Shown piece by piece: positions 56,436 to 64,000 of a stretch of DNA of 64,000 nucleotides; position 1 is the first letter of the stretch; every line of letters starts with the position of its first letter. The notes below the pieces were generated by a model, which saw nothing but the letters and a program-made list of their open reading frames with translations, was not told the origin of the DNA and searched no databases. A program made the translations under genes and the position numbers. Source of the DNA: Chitinophagales bacterium (GTDB lineage: Bacteria > Bacteroidota > Bacteroidia > Chitinophagales > UBA2359); assembly GCA_020636475.1 (NCBI GenBank), contig JACJXU010000001.1:434001-498000 (forward strand). The letters run 5' to 3'.

Positions 56436-56691
56436 TTTGTACTAGCTTTTTAAATTCCTTTCTGTGACCTCGTGAAATACTTAGCGCAACTTTGTGTACC
56501 AAATAATAGCATAATATTACACGAAAACAACATTCAATAATTGGTAGTGGTTTTCTTTTGTCCAAGTACTTAAAAAAGTATAAAATGCCTAAAGTTTTAG
56601 AAAAAAATTATTTCACTTTGCGCCTTTGCTTGGAGTTAATTTTGCATTATCACGCAAAGGCTCGGAAATTATAAATTGGTTAAACAAGCAC
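56436..56691. repeat. Intergenic region with three further short repeats
   Basis: No gene. 56471-56500 (GAAATACTTAGCGCAACTTT) is a copy of the repeat at 5193 and 45837. 56552-56572 (TTTCTTTTGTCCAAGTACTT) is a lone IS630-type end. 56647-56678 (ATTATCACGCAAAGGCTCGG) matches 45703-45735. Confidence 0.6.
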
Positions 56692-58128
56692 TTACTGCAA
56701 CAAATACCAAATTTGCGTAGTAAAAAAACAAACAATTAAGCCAAGAATGATTGGTAAAAAAGTGGCAAGTGCCGTCCATTTTACACTATTGGTTTCCCTG
56801 TAAATTGTTACAATAGTGGTAGAACAAGGATTATGCAATAAACTAAACAGCATCAGATTTACGCCCGTAAGCAATGTCCAGCCTCCGGCGTGCAAAATAT
56901 TTGCCGTATCTGCAACCGAATCCAACTCGAACATTACACCTGCACCATCACCTATACCGCTAAGTTTGCTGCTAAGTACCGTAAGCATTAATATAGTAGG
57001 TATCACAATTTCATTGGCAGGTATGGCTATAATGTATGCCAAAAGGATTACACCATTTAAACCGAAAATAAACGCAAAAGGATTTGACCATTGAATAAAA
57101 TGTTCGGCAATACTCAAATCGCCTATTTTTACATTGGCAACCAGCCAAATGACAATACCCGCAGGAATAGCAAAAACCACCGCACGCCAAAGTACAATTA
57201 GAGTTCGGTCGATAAGCGAAGTATAAAGCGTTTGCCACACTTGCGGCGGTCGGTAAGGCGGTAATTCCAAACTAAATGACGAAGCCTCGCCCCGCAGTAC
57301 TGTTTTATTGAGTCCCCAGGAAACCAACAGACTGAACAAAATTCCCAACACCGCCACGCTTACTACTGCCGCCGCCGATACAATTCCCGCGAAAGGTGCA
57401 GCCACTAATCCGCCAATAAAAATGCTGGCGATAAGTATTTGCGTGGGCCAACGACCATTGCAAAGCGAAAAATTATTGGTAATAATGGCAATTAATCTTT
57501 CGCGCGGACTATCAATAACCCTCGCCGCCACAACGCCGGCGGCATTACAACCAAAACCCATACTCATCGTAAGTGCTTGTTTGCCGTGCGCGCCTACTTT
57601 GCGAAACAAACTGTCCATATTGAACGCTACGCGCGGCAAATAACCCAAGTCTTCGAGCAAAGTGTATAGCGGAAAAAATATTGCCATCGGCGGCAGCATT
57701 ACTGCAATTACCCAAGCCATCGACAAATACGCTCCGTCTATCAGCACGCCTGTAAGCCACCAAGGCGCGTGCAAAAATTCCATCGCACTTTTTAGCAACG
57801 GGTGTAATTTGTCTATCAGCAAAAAAGACAAAGCCTGCGAAGGATAATTTGCGCCGGCAACAGTTATCCAAAATACCAAAGCCAACAATAAGAACATAAT
57901 GGGAAAGCCCAACCACCGACTGGTGACAATTTTATCTATTTTCAAATCATAACTGTAAGCCGCTTTGTCGCCTTTTTGTTTCACGGTTTTGCGCGCTATT
58001 TGTGAGGCTTCTTGGTAAATGGTTTCAATTACAGTATCGTGAAAATCCATGTCTAAATCCCAGCGCGCTGCATTAGCTGCCGACAGTATCGCTTCTCTAT
58101 CTGAAGGAGTGTTCTTTATATCTTCCAT
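56692..58128 (-). CDS. feoB: FeoB membrane (permease) domain as a separate protein
   Basis: The ferrous-iron permease part of FeoB, 478 residues, with about 10-11 membrane helices. It starts with the cytosolic linker helix ([20 protein letters not shown]), then [20 protein letters not shown], the first Gate domain ([40 protein letters not shown]) and the second ([20 protein letters not shown]). The CNGRxP motif and GCNAAG differ from the classic GCNVPA / SCGARLP of E. coli FeoB and resemble the subclass common in Clostridia. It has no GTPase domain; that is the next gene upstream, 15 nt away and in the same frame, cut off by TAA and TAG. Confidence 0.92.
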   Translation of the reverse strand: MEDIKNTPSDREAILSAANAARWDLDMDFHDTVIETIYQEASQIARKTVKQKGDKAAYSYDLKIDKIVTSRWLGFPIMFLLLALVFWITVAGANYPSQALSFLLIDKLHPLLKSAMEFLHAPWWLTGVLIDGAYLSMAWVIAVMLPPMAIFFPLYTLLEDLGYLPRVAFNMDSLFRKVGAHGKQALTMSMGFGCNAAGVVAARVIDSPRERLIAIITNNFSLCNGRWPTQILIASIFIGGLVAAPFAGIVSAAAVVSVAVLGILFSLLVSWGLNKTVLRGEASSFSLELPPYRPPQVWQTLYTSLIDRTLIVLWRAVVFAIPAGIVIWLVANVKIGDLSIAEHFIQWSNPFAFIFGLNGVILLAYIIAIPANEIVIPTILMLTVLSSKLSGIGDGAGVMFELDSVADTANILHAGGWTLLTGVNLMLFSLLHNPCSTTIVTIYRETNSVKWTALATFLPIILGLIVCFFTTQIWYLLQ

Positions 58129-58143
58129 CTAATTTTTCTTTTT

Positions 58144-58941
58144 TTAAACTTGAATTTGAGGTGATTGAACATTGATATTGCCCAAATCGCCCGACTTTAT
58201 GGCTTCGATAATACTATTGTCGCCTTCGAGTAAGCGTAGTGCTACCCAATTTACGTGCGGAAGTCCCGGAAATTCCTTGTTTAGCATCGCTGCAATTTTT
58301 TCGATGGCATGATTCAGTTTGGGCGAGTTACTTTTTATTTTGCGCGGTTTGCACACATATTTTCCGGTCGCAACTTCTTCTATGGTATGCAAAAGTTCTT
58401 GTATTCCCTGCCTTTTTCGGGCTGCCGCCGGAATAACCGGAATTCCCAACTCTTTCGACAATGCGCGCACATCTACTTCTACGCCATTTCGGCTTGCTTC
58501 GTCCATCATATTAAGACAAAGTACTGCCTTATTGGTAAGTTCTAATATTTGGAGTGCCAAATTCAAATTTCGCTCCAAACGCGTAGCATCTACTACAATT
58601 ACCGTCACATCGGGCTGCCCGAAAAGGATAAAATTTCTGGCGACTTCTTCATCTGTACTGGTAGAGAGCAAAGAATAAGTGCCGGGCAAGTCCACAATTT
58701 TGTATTTTTTTTCGTTAAAAATAAACCCACCTTCGGCGCGAATAACGGTTTTTCCGGGCCAATTTCCCGTATGTTGCCGCAGTCCTGTAAGATTATTAAA
58801 AACAGTACTTTTGCCCGTATTAGGATTTCCAGCCATAGCTATCACATAATCCACATTTTCCATATCTACACCCAGCCGTACCAAATTCGATTTGCTGTAC
58901 GCCGGACAGCCCTCACAATTATTATTTATTGTATTGCTCAT
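58144..58941 (-). CDS. feoB: FeoB GTPase domain as a separate protein
   Basis: The regulatory G-protein part of FeoB, 265 residues. G1 is [18 protein letters not shown]2 region [10 protein letters not shown]3 [10 protein letters not shown]4 CLNMMDE and the G5 region [13 protein letters not shown]. The GDI-like helical domain ends at [20 protein letters not shown], and the protein stops shortly after ([11 protein letters not shown]). The N-terminus has an extra segment with two cysteines ([12 protein letters not shown]). It overlaps the DtxR-FeoA gene by 20 nt and is 15 nt from the permease gene, so the two halves of FeoB are made from one transcript as two chains. Confidence 0.93.
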   Translation of the reverse strand: MSNTINNNCEGCPAYSKSNLVRLGVDMENVDYVIAMAGNPNTGKSTVFNNLTGLRQHTGNWPGKTVIRAEGGFIFNEKKYKIVDLPGTYSLLSTSTDEEVARNFILFGQPDVTVIVVDATRLERNLNLALQILELTNKAVLCLNMMDEASRNGVEVDVRALSKELGIPVIPAAARKRQGIQELLHTIEEVATGKYVCKPRKIKSNSPKLNHAIEKIAAMLNKEFPGLPHVNWVALRLLEGDNSIIEAIKSGDLGNINVQSPQIQV

Positions 58942-59992
58942 TATTTTTTTCTTTTTTGGGTTTAATAAAAATTAAATCGCTTTGCTGTTTGCGAATACCA
59001 ATGGTTGTTCCCAGCACGCTATAAGCAACGGGATCGCCCGATGCACTTTGTAGCACCGCCGTAATTTTACTGCCGGGAATAATACCCAAATCCATCAAGC
59101 GGCGGCGTTGCAATCCACGACAGTTGGGTGAAATTCCGGCAATTTCGGCGGTTTCTCCAAGGCGTAGTTCACTCAACAATTCGTTTTTAGTGGTTTTTCT
59201 TTCTTCGTTCGATAATTTTTCTACGGTTATCTGTGCAGCAAACAATGGCGTAAGCATGCATTCATCACCATCGGCTGCAAGTACTATTTTATTGTCTAAT
59301 ATTTCAGTAACATACACTTGCATTCCGGGATACAAGCCTTGAACTACCAACTGCTCATAAATGTTTTGGGGTTCATCTTCTATATGAATAATTTTGCCAA
59401 TGTCGCCTCCTTTCATTGCGTTGAGCAAAATACCTTTAGGTTTTGGCAATTTGCCTTCGCTGGTAGGAATAGGGTCGCCGTGTGGGTCGAAAACGGGATT
59501 GCCAATTTTTGCCGCCAACTCTTCCGTGGCTTCAATGCTTACAAGATGCTCTATTTTGCAGGCTTCTTCGTGCCAATCTTTTTGGGCAATACTGGTTTCA
59601 TCGGCAAAGTAGCGTTCCCAAATGCGATGCACTCTCACTATACGCAGTGCGTAAGAACGCCCGATATCCGTTAGACTTATTTCCTGATTTTGTACCCTTA
59701 CCAAGTTCATTTTTAGGAGTTTTTCTATCAAACGTCCCGCCTTATCACTTGATATTTGCAGGTTTCCGGCAATGCTGTTGAGGTTACAAGGAACATTTTT
59801 ATAGGCACAATCGAACAAATATTTGAGTGCATCTTCCACCATTACTTTTTGGCTGTTCATCATCGCGGTAGAAATTAGTGCATATCCACCCTTTTTAGGA
59901 AAAAAGAACCATAACACAAAAACAAGTAACAATATGCCTGCAAATAGCAGTTCTCCGTGTATTGTGTATATTATACTACCTATAACTTGCAT
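58922..59992 (-). CDS. Membrane-anchored DtxR-like protein fused to two FeoA/SH3-like domains
   Basis: A 356-residue protein from the ATG at 59992 (4 nt after the previous stop); an earlier in-frame ATG overlaps the upstream gene. One hydrophobic helix lies at about residues 12-31 ([17 protein letters not shown]). Next comes a DtxR-type winged helix (about 50-120: [20 protein letters not shown]) and the dimerisation/metal region (about 120-175: [36 protein letters not shown]). Two SH3-like domains follow, about 193-258 and 272-346; the second ([55 protein letters not shown]) is a clear FeoA. It may sense iron at the membrane, support FeoB, or both. Whether it still binds DNA is unknown. Confidence 0.88.
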   Translation of the reverse strand: MQVIGSIIYTIHGELLFAGILLLVFVLWFFFPKKGGYALISTAMMNSQKVMVEDALKYLFDCAYKNVPCNLNSIAGNLQISSDKAGRLIEKLLKMNLVRVQNQEISLTDIGRSYALRIVRVHRIWERYFADETSIAQKDWHEEACKIEHLVSIEATEELAAKIGNPVFDPHGDPIPTSEGKLPKPKGILLNAMKGGDIGKIIHIEDEPQNIYEQLVVQGLYPGMQVYVTEILDNKIVLAADGDECMLTPLFAAQITVEKLSNEERKTTKNELLSELRLGETAEIAGISPNCRGLQRRRLMDLGIIPGSKITAVLQSASGDPVAYSVLGTTIGIRKQQSDLIFIKPKKEKNNEQYNK

Positions 59993-59996
59993 AGAT

Positions 59997-60707
59997 CTAC
60001 CCGTTTTTACTGGTTGAAGAAATGTGTTCTGCACTTTTTTTCAGCTTTTTCAAATAAATCATTCCCGCCAAATCCGCGTGCAAGGATATACGCAAACTAC
60101 CAATTTCTATTTCAGTCATTTTGGTATGGGGATATTGTTTGTTTATGCTTATGAATGCTCCCACCGTCAATTTATTCGCCTGACAAAAATCATAAAACTC
60201 CTTATGCCCGCCGACCAATCTGCACACTTCGTAGCACTCTCCAACTTTGGCAGCACTAAGCGTCAGCACTTCCTTTTCCTTCTCAATAACTCCGTTTTTG
60301 TTGGGAATAGGGTCGCCGTGAGGATCGGTAGTAGGATTTCCCAAAAAGGCATCTATTTTATCCAACAAAAATTCGGAAGTAGCATGTTCTAAAAGTTCTG
60401 CTTCTTGATGTATTTCATGCATATTCAAGCCCAATACCTGATGCAAGAAAGTTTCCCACAAACGATGTCTTCTCACAATGTGCAATGCCATTTTTTTGCC
60501 ATCGGCAGTAAGTTTCAGTGCCTTATACTTTTGGTATGCTACTATATTTTTCGAGGCAAGTTTACGTGCCATATCGGTCGCGGCGGCGTTGGTGATGCCC
60601 AATTCTTTGGCAATAGAACCCGAGCGCGTGTCTTTTCCTTCGCGTAGCTCAAACTGATAAATAGTTTTGATAAAATTTTCTACGGATATAGAATTAAAAT
60701 TTTGCAT
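59997..60707 (-). CDS. DtxR/MntR-family metal-dependent transcriptional regulator
   Basis: A 236-residue cytoplasmic repressor. The winged helix is SGSIAKELGITNAAATDMAR with KLASKNIVAYQKYKALKLTA. The dimerisation and metal-binding part has LHIVRRHRLWETFLHQVLGL, EAELLEHATSEFLL and [16 protein letters not shown]. The C-terminal about 75 residues (ISINKQYPHTKMTEIEIGSL, LHADLAGMIYL) form an SH3-like domain. It likely represses the iron module when Fe2+ or Mn2+ is bound. Tandem palindromes lie 14-55 nt upstream of its ATG. It heads the operon: the anchored DtxR-FeoA gene begins 4 nt after its stop. Confidence 0.93.
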   Translation of the reverse strand: MQNFNSISVENFIKTIYQFELREGKDTRSGSIAKELGITNAAATDMARKLASKNIVAYQKYKALKLTADGKKMALHIVRRHRLWETFLHQVLGLNMHEIHQEAELLEHATSEFLLDKIDAFLGNPTTDPHGDPIPNKNGVIEKEKEVLTLSAAKVGECYEVCRLVGGHKEFYDFCQANKLTVGAFISINKQYPHTKMTEIEIGSLRISLHADLAGMIYLKKLKKSAEHISSTSKNG

Positions 60708-60720
60708 ACTAAATTTTATT

Positions 60721-60762
60721 TTTAAGTAAACTTAAATTTAATAACAAGTAAACTTAAATTTA
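60721..60762 (-). promoter_or_regulatory. Tandem palindromic operator of the iron module
   Basis: TTTAAGTAAACTTAAA (60721-60736) is a perfect 7-2-7 palindrome. The core AAGTAAACTTAAATTTA recurs 22 nt later (60746-60762). Two such sites two helical turns apart next to the start of a DtxR/MntR gene are what an autoregulated metal repressor would use. Binding is inferred. Confidence 0.65.
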
Positions 60763-60768
60763 GTTCAG

Positions 60769-60816
60769 AAAAAGAAAAAAGCACACAAGATTTTTATATT
60801 TTATACTTGTGTGCTT
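60769..60816 (-). terminator. Terminator of the LRR/T9SS gene (minus strand)
   Basis: AAGCACACAAG and CTTGTGTGCTT form a perfect 11-bp stem with a 16-nt loop; on the minus strand it is followed by TTTTTCTTTTT. It separates the LRR gene from the iron operon operator. Confidence 0.82.
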
Positions 60817-60862
60817 CTTGCGTTATTGTCTTGTATGGAGTGCTTATTATTAGTCGTACAAA

Positions 60863-63175
60863 CTATCTCCCCACCACAAACTTCTCCGCATACCACTGCT
60901 CGCCGATTTGGGCTTTTAGTGTATAAACTCCGCTCGGCAAGTTTTGGATATTTATCCTTGCATCGGGGCTTGTTTGTATGATGCGCAATCTGCCCGCATT
61001 GTCGTAGATTTCGACTTGTTTTATGTTTTGCTTTATGTTTAGGCTTATGTATTCGCTGGCAGGGTTAGGTGTGATTTGCAGCAGACCTTTGCTTTGCAAG
61101 GTTTCCAAACCGATAACTTCGACAGCCGTATCTTCTATCACTTCGGTTTCGGTAGTGTTGGTGATGATGGGAAAATTGTAATCGAAGTAAATCTCTGCCG
61201 TATTTTCTATCTTGTCGCCTAAGGCTACTGCTTTGGGTTTTATCTTGAACGCTACAAATCCGTGACTTTCCGGCTCGTTGCTCGTGCTGTCGGGCAGGTT
61301 GATGTTTTCGAAGTAAAACTCCACCGTTCTGCCCTCCAAACGGAAACGATAATCGTGGCTTGCGGCTATCATCTGAAAAGTGGAAACATCTAAGTTTGCC
61401 GTCAATTCGTCCGTTACGATTACGTTAATCGCTTCGGCGGAGCCTGTGTTTTGAAAGCGAATGACATAATCCAAATATTCGTCCACATTCTTCACCTCAA
61501 CGGCTGCCCCCTGCAAACAAGTTTTGTCGTTGGGGTCGTAGGAATTTACGGCTGTTTGGCGCAAGGCGGAACTATTGTCTTCCGGCGTTTCGTCTGTGTA
61601 AGCGTAATTTAGGTATGCCAAAAACGAAAGCACATCACCACCATTTACGGCGGGCGTTTCTTGCGGTGAATTTACATTGAGTGTAACAGCAATACTGCGA
61701 CTTTCAAAAGGCTGTAAGTCAACAAAATTCCACGTAAGCAAGCTATCGCTTTGCGCCACCACATTGGGCGATGCCGACACAAAATCCAACACACTATCGT
61801 CAAATTGCAGCGAAATGCTACCGCTTTCCACTTGCGTACCTTGGTTTTGGTAGGTGATTTGGTATTTTGCATCAAAGCCCGGACGTGCTGCATTTTCCGG
61901 CAACAAGGTAATTTCCAAATCGTGGTGTGTACCGTTGGGCGTGATGCAGAAGTTTTGGGTGCTGATGAGGTTGTTGGCGGTATTAAAAGTTACGGTAGCG
62001 GTAGGGATGGAAAAATAAGGATTTTCAACAAGGGGCTGCAAGCTAAAAGCCCCTTCGCTGCAATAAAAATTATATGCTCCTATGGTATTGGAAATAACAT
62101 AACCTATATTAGCCCCGTCGCTTACTTGTAATAGTTCGGCATTTAAGGGTACTGCATTTTCGCTACAGTTGTTACTATTCATATCCAATTGTACCATCCC
62201 TGCAATGGTATTATAATTGCCACCGGGTGTAAATGAACAGAAGGTATTTACTTGGCAGTTATTTAATCCGTAGTCTATTGCTTTGTTTTTTACCACTTCT
62301 AATTGACTTTCATCACAGCAGATATAACTGAGGTTGGGATTAATAGGAAAATGTAAAGACGTTTGCTCCTTACTTCCATTTTTTATCAATAAACTTGTTA
62401 AGTTATTCTGACCACAATTTAAACTTTGTAAATTAGGTGAATTAGAGACATCTAAACTGCTTAAATTATTATTATAACACCACAATTTTTGTAAATTCGG
62501 CAAATTAGAGACATTTAAACTGGTTAAATTATTATTATAACACATCAATTCTTGCAAATGCAAATTGTTTAAATTAGAGACATCTAAACTTGTTAAGCTA
62601 TTATAATCACAATGCAATTTTTGTAAATTAGGCGAATTAGAGATATCTAAACTGCTTAAATTATTAAGGCCACAATATAAAATTTGCAAATTAGGCGAAT
62701 TAGAGATATCTAAACTGCTTAGATTACCAACAGCACAATCTAAAGTTTGCAAATTAGGTAAATTAGAGACATCTAAACTTGTAAAATCATTCCAAGAACA
62801 ATCTAAAGTTTGTAAATTAGGTAAATTAGAAACATATAAAGTTGTCAATAAATTATTATTTGTACAAACTAAAGTTTGTAAACTGGGTAAATTAGAGACA
62901 TCTAAACTTGTAAAATCATTCCAAGAACAATCTAAAGTTTGCAAATTCACAAAAGAATTAATCCCTGTCAAATCTGAAATCTGCTTATAATACAAATCCA
63001 ACGAATCCACCGCCTCCGCCTCGCTCACTTGTATTTCGCCATCTCCGTTGGTGTCCACAGGAGGATTGTGGTTTAAGAGGGCGTATTTAAACCAAGCATC
63101 AGGTATGTCCACTATTTGGGCGTAAGTGCTTGTAGTGACTAATATTAGTAGCATGAGAAGTAATAGCTGTTTCAT
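60863..63175 (-). CDS. Secreted leucine-rich-repeat protein with T9SS sorting domain
   Basis: A 770-residue exported protein. Residues 1-19 are a signal peptide (LLLLMLLILVTTSTYAQ). DTNGDGEIQVSEAEA is an EF-hand-like calcium loop. About residues 60-270 contain nine or so leucine-rich repeats of 21-24 residues, with consensus LQTLDCSWNDFTSLDVSNLP. About 300-520 hold beta-sandwich segments, and 530-690 a DUF7619-type conserved domain (NSYDPNDKTCLQG, YVIRFQNTGSAEAINVIVTD, AEIYFDYNFPIITN). Residues about 695-770 are a type A T9SS sorting domain (ITPNPASEYISLNI ... GVYTLKAQIG ... AEKFVVGR). It is probably a surface adhesin or recognition protein; the ligand is unknown. Confidence 0.92.
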   Translation of the reverse strand: MKQLLLLMLLILVTTSTYAQIVDIPDAWFKYALLNHNPPVDTNGDGEIQVSEAEAVDSLDLYYKQISDLTGINSFVNLQTLDCSWNDFTSLDVSNLPSLQTLVCTNNNLLTTLYVSNLPNLQTLDCSWNDFTSLDVSNLPNLQTLDCAVGNLSSLDISNSPNLQILYCGLNNLSSLDISNSPNLQKLHCDYNSLTSLDVSNLNNLHLQELMCYNNNLTSLNVSNLPNLQKLWCYNNNLSSLDVSNSPNLQSLNCGQNNLTSLLIKNGSKEQTSLHFPINPNLSYICCDESQLEVVKNKAIDYGLNNCQVNTFCSFTPGGNYNTIAGMVQLDMNSNNCSENAVPLNAELLQVSDGANIGYVISNTIGAYNFYCSEGAFSLQPLVENPYFSIPTATVTFNTANNLISTQNFCITPNGTHHDLEITLLPENAARPGFDAKYQITYQNQGTQVESGSISLQFDDSVLDFVSASPNVVAQSDSLLTWNFVDLQPFESRSIAVTLNVNSPQETPAVNGGDVLSFLAYLNYAYTDETPEDNSSALRQTAVNSYDPNDKTCLQGAAVEVKNVDEYLDYVIRFQNTGSAEAINVIVTDELTANLDVSTFQMIAASHDYRFRLEGRTVEFYFENINLPDSTSNEPESHGFVAFKIKPKAVALGDKIENTAEIYFDYNFPIITNTTETEVIEDTAVEVIGLETLQSKGLLQITPNPASEYISLNIKQNIKQVEIYDNAGRLRIIQTSPDARINIQNLPSGVYTLKAQIGEQWYAEKFVVGR

Positions 63176-63402
63176 AATGTTAAATTATTTTGTAATAAAA
63201 AACTTCCTAATTCTGTCCAACAAAGAACATATTATGTAAACATATAACATTTTGGGGAATAGTACAAACGTTTTCGATTATTTCACTCATTTTTTTACAA
63301 AATACGGCTACTCTTGTAGTATGTTTTTATCAAATACTTATATTTGGCACAATTATAATAGTAGATAAACTATTGTCGTTTTTTGTATTAAAACGTTTGA
63401 TT

Positions 63403-64000
63403 ATGCAATCCTTAGACAAAAATTGGGTTACTACCGGACTCATTGATTTTGAATATAAGAAATATGTGCTTTTGGCATATTTGCAGTATGTGAGTAAACA
63501 GTTTGATGAAAATAAGCTCTATCCTTTCCTGAGCGATTTGATAGCACATCATCAAAACTTGGTTTTGTTGCAACAATCGCGCGCACAAATGCAGGACAAT
63601 TTTCCCCAAAAATTACAAAAAATAGACGTGGAAAACTTTGCCCTTGCCTACGAAAAAATGCTGGAAGACGAAGCCTTGATGATTGAGTTGATGCAAATTG
63701 TGCATTACGCTATTCCTCGCTTGGAGGAAAATATGCACACAGGAAAGGTCATTTTTGAAAATATAGACCAAAAACTGCAAATAGAACCCATTGGCATTGT
63801 GCCGCTACACAAGCAAACCGGCTATATGTTGCTCCAAAACGGCGAACCTACCAGTGTGTTTGTGTATCGCTACGAAGTAAGTATTTTTGAGCGAGCCAGC
63901 GAACGGTTTCGCGCTATCCACACGCACTTTGTAGAAACGCTGAGTCGCAAACTTACGGAATCGTATGAGTCGTTGAAATGGAATCTGATAAAAACCCACA
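63403..64000 (+). CDS. Conserved hypothetical protein, cut by the right edge
   Basis: The frame is open from ATG 63403 to the end of the window (199 codons) without a stop. It begins MQSLDKNWVTTGLIDFEYKK and continues with YVLLAYLQYVSKQFDENKLY, PFLSDLIAHHQN and, later, FERASERFRAIHTHFVETL. The protein is helical, soluble and clearly coding. I believe it belongs to a conserved Bacteroidota family of unknown function; no enzymatic motif is seen. It is divergent from the LRR gene, with a 227-nt AT-rich gap (63176-63402) where both promoters should lie. Confidence 0.85.
   Translation, partial: MQSLDKNWVTTGLIDFEYKKYVLLAYLQYVSKQFDENKLYPFLSDLIAHHQNLVLLQQSRAQMQDNFPQKLQKIDVENFALAYEKMLEDEALMIELMQIVHYAIPRLEENMHTGKVIFENIDQKLQIEPIGIVPLHKQTGYMLLQNGEPTSVFVYRYEVSIFERASERFRAIHTHFVETLSRKLTESYESLKWNLIKTH

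Noticed and set aside
62390-62960. Regularly spaced near-identical units resembling a CRISPR array
   Set aside because: The units lie inside a continuous coding frame and translate to leucine-rich repeats; unit boundaries vary and there are no unique spacers or cas genes.

Overview
The window is bacterial and belongs to the Bacteroidota. Several things point there: six loci carry Por/type IX secretion (T9SS) C-terminal sorting domains; promoters follow the Bacteroidota pattern TTTG-N19/20-TAnnTTTG; DAHP synthase is fused to chorismate mutase; and several families are typical of the phylum (WbqC, DUF4783, DUF4919, NSS transporter plus MetS small subunit). A Chitinophagales/Saprospirales-type organism is plausible, but the order cannot be fixed from sequence alone. 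Intergenic DNA is rich in dispersed palindromic repeats and in short elements whose ends resemble those of a resident IS630-family element.

Layout. 0-5 kb: biotin synthase, a DUF389 membrane protein and a T9SS-exported S74-chaperone protein. 5-9 kb: a tyrosine/chorismate operon (aminotransferase, prephenate dehydrogenase, DAHP synthase-chorismate mutase). 9-20 kb: housekeeping genes (TlpA-like thioredoxin, pfkA, GlcNAc-type kinase, bestrophin, gpmI, purU, NAD(P)HX repair). 20.6-28.6 kb: a polysaccharide cluster (BY-kinase/Wzc, flippase, glycosyltransferases, acyltransferase, a 43-residue membrane peptide, Wzy-like polymerase). 28.6-31.7 kb: a secreted metalloprotease gene whose T9SS sorting domain is split by a 1,064-bp IS630-family element. 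31.8-37 kb: WbqC and PglD-like genes, an orphan T9SS domain, HAD, SUI1 and NrtR-like genes, and the rpsF-rpsR-rplI operon. 37-43 kb: a large T9SS GH18 protein, nhaA, tag and a GNAT gene. 43.6-55.5 kb: fba, miaA, NSS transporter plus MetS, tRNA-His, a lipoprotein, copA, lptB, a DUF4919 gene, dxr and rseP. 55.5-56.7 kb: tRNA-Leu and a repeat-dense stretch. 56.7-60.8 kb: an iron module. 60.9-63.2 kb: a T9SS leucine-rich-repeat protein. A conserved hypothetical gene runs off the right edge.

Two points need care. First, from about 43.96 to 54.35 kb almost every long gene is broken by one-base indels, mostly in homopolymers, while flanking genes are clean. Restoring the frames gives ordinary full-length essential proteins (Fba, MiaA, Dxr, RseP), so this is most likely poor consensus sequence and not gene decay. 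Second, the iron module is the most interesting functional system: a soluble DtxR/MntR regulator sits beside tandem palindromes, followed by a second DtxR-like protein that is membrane-anchored and fused to two FeoA-like domains, then a FeoB cut into separate GTPase and membrane proteins by two in-frame stops.
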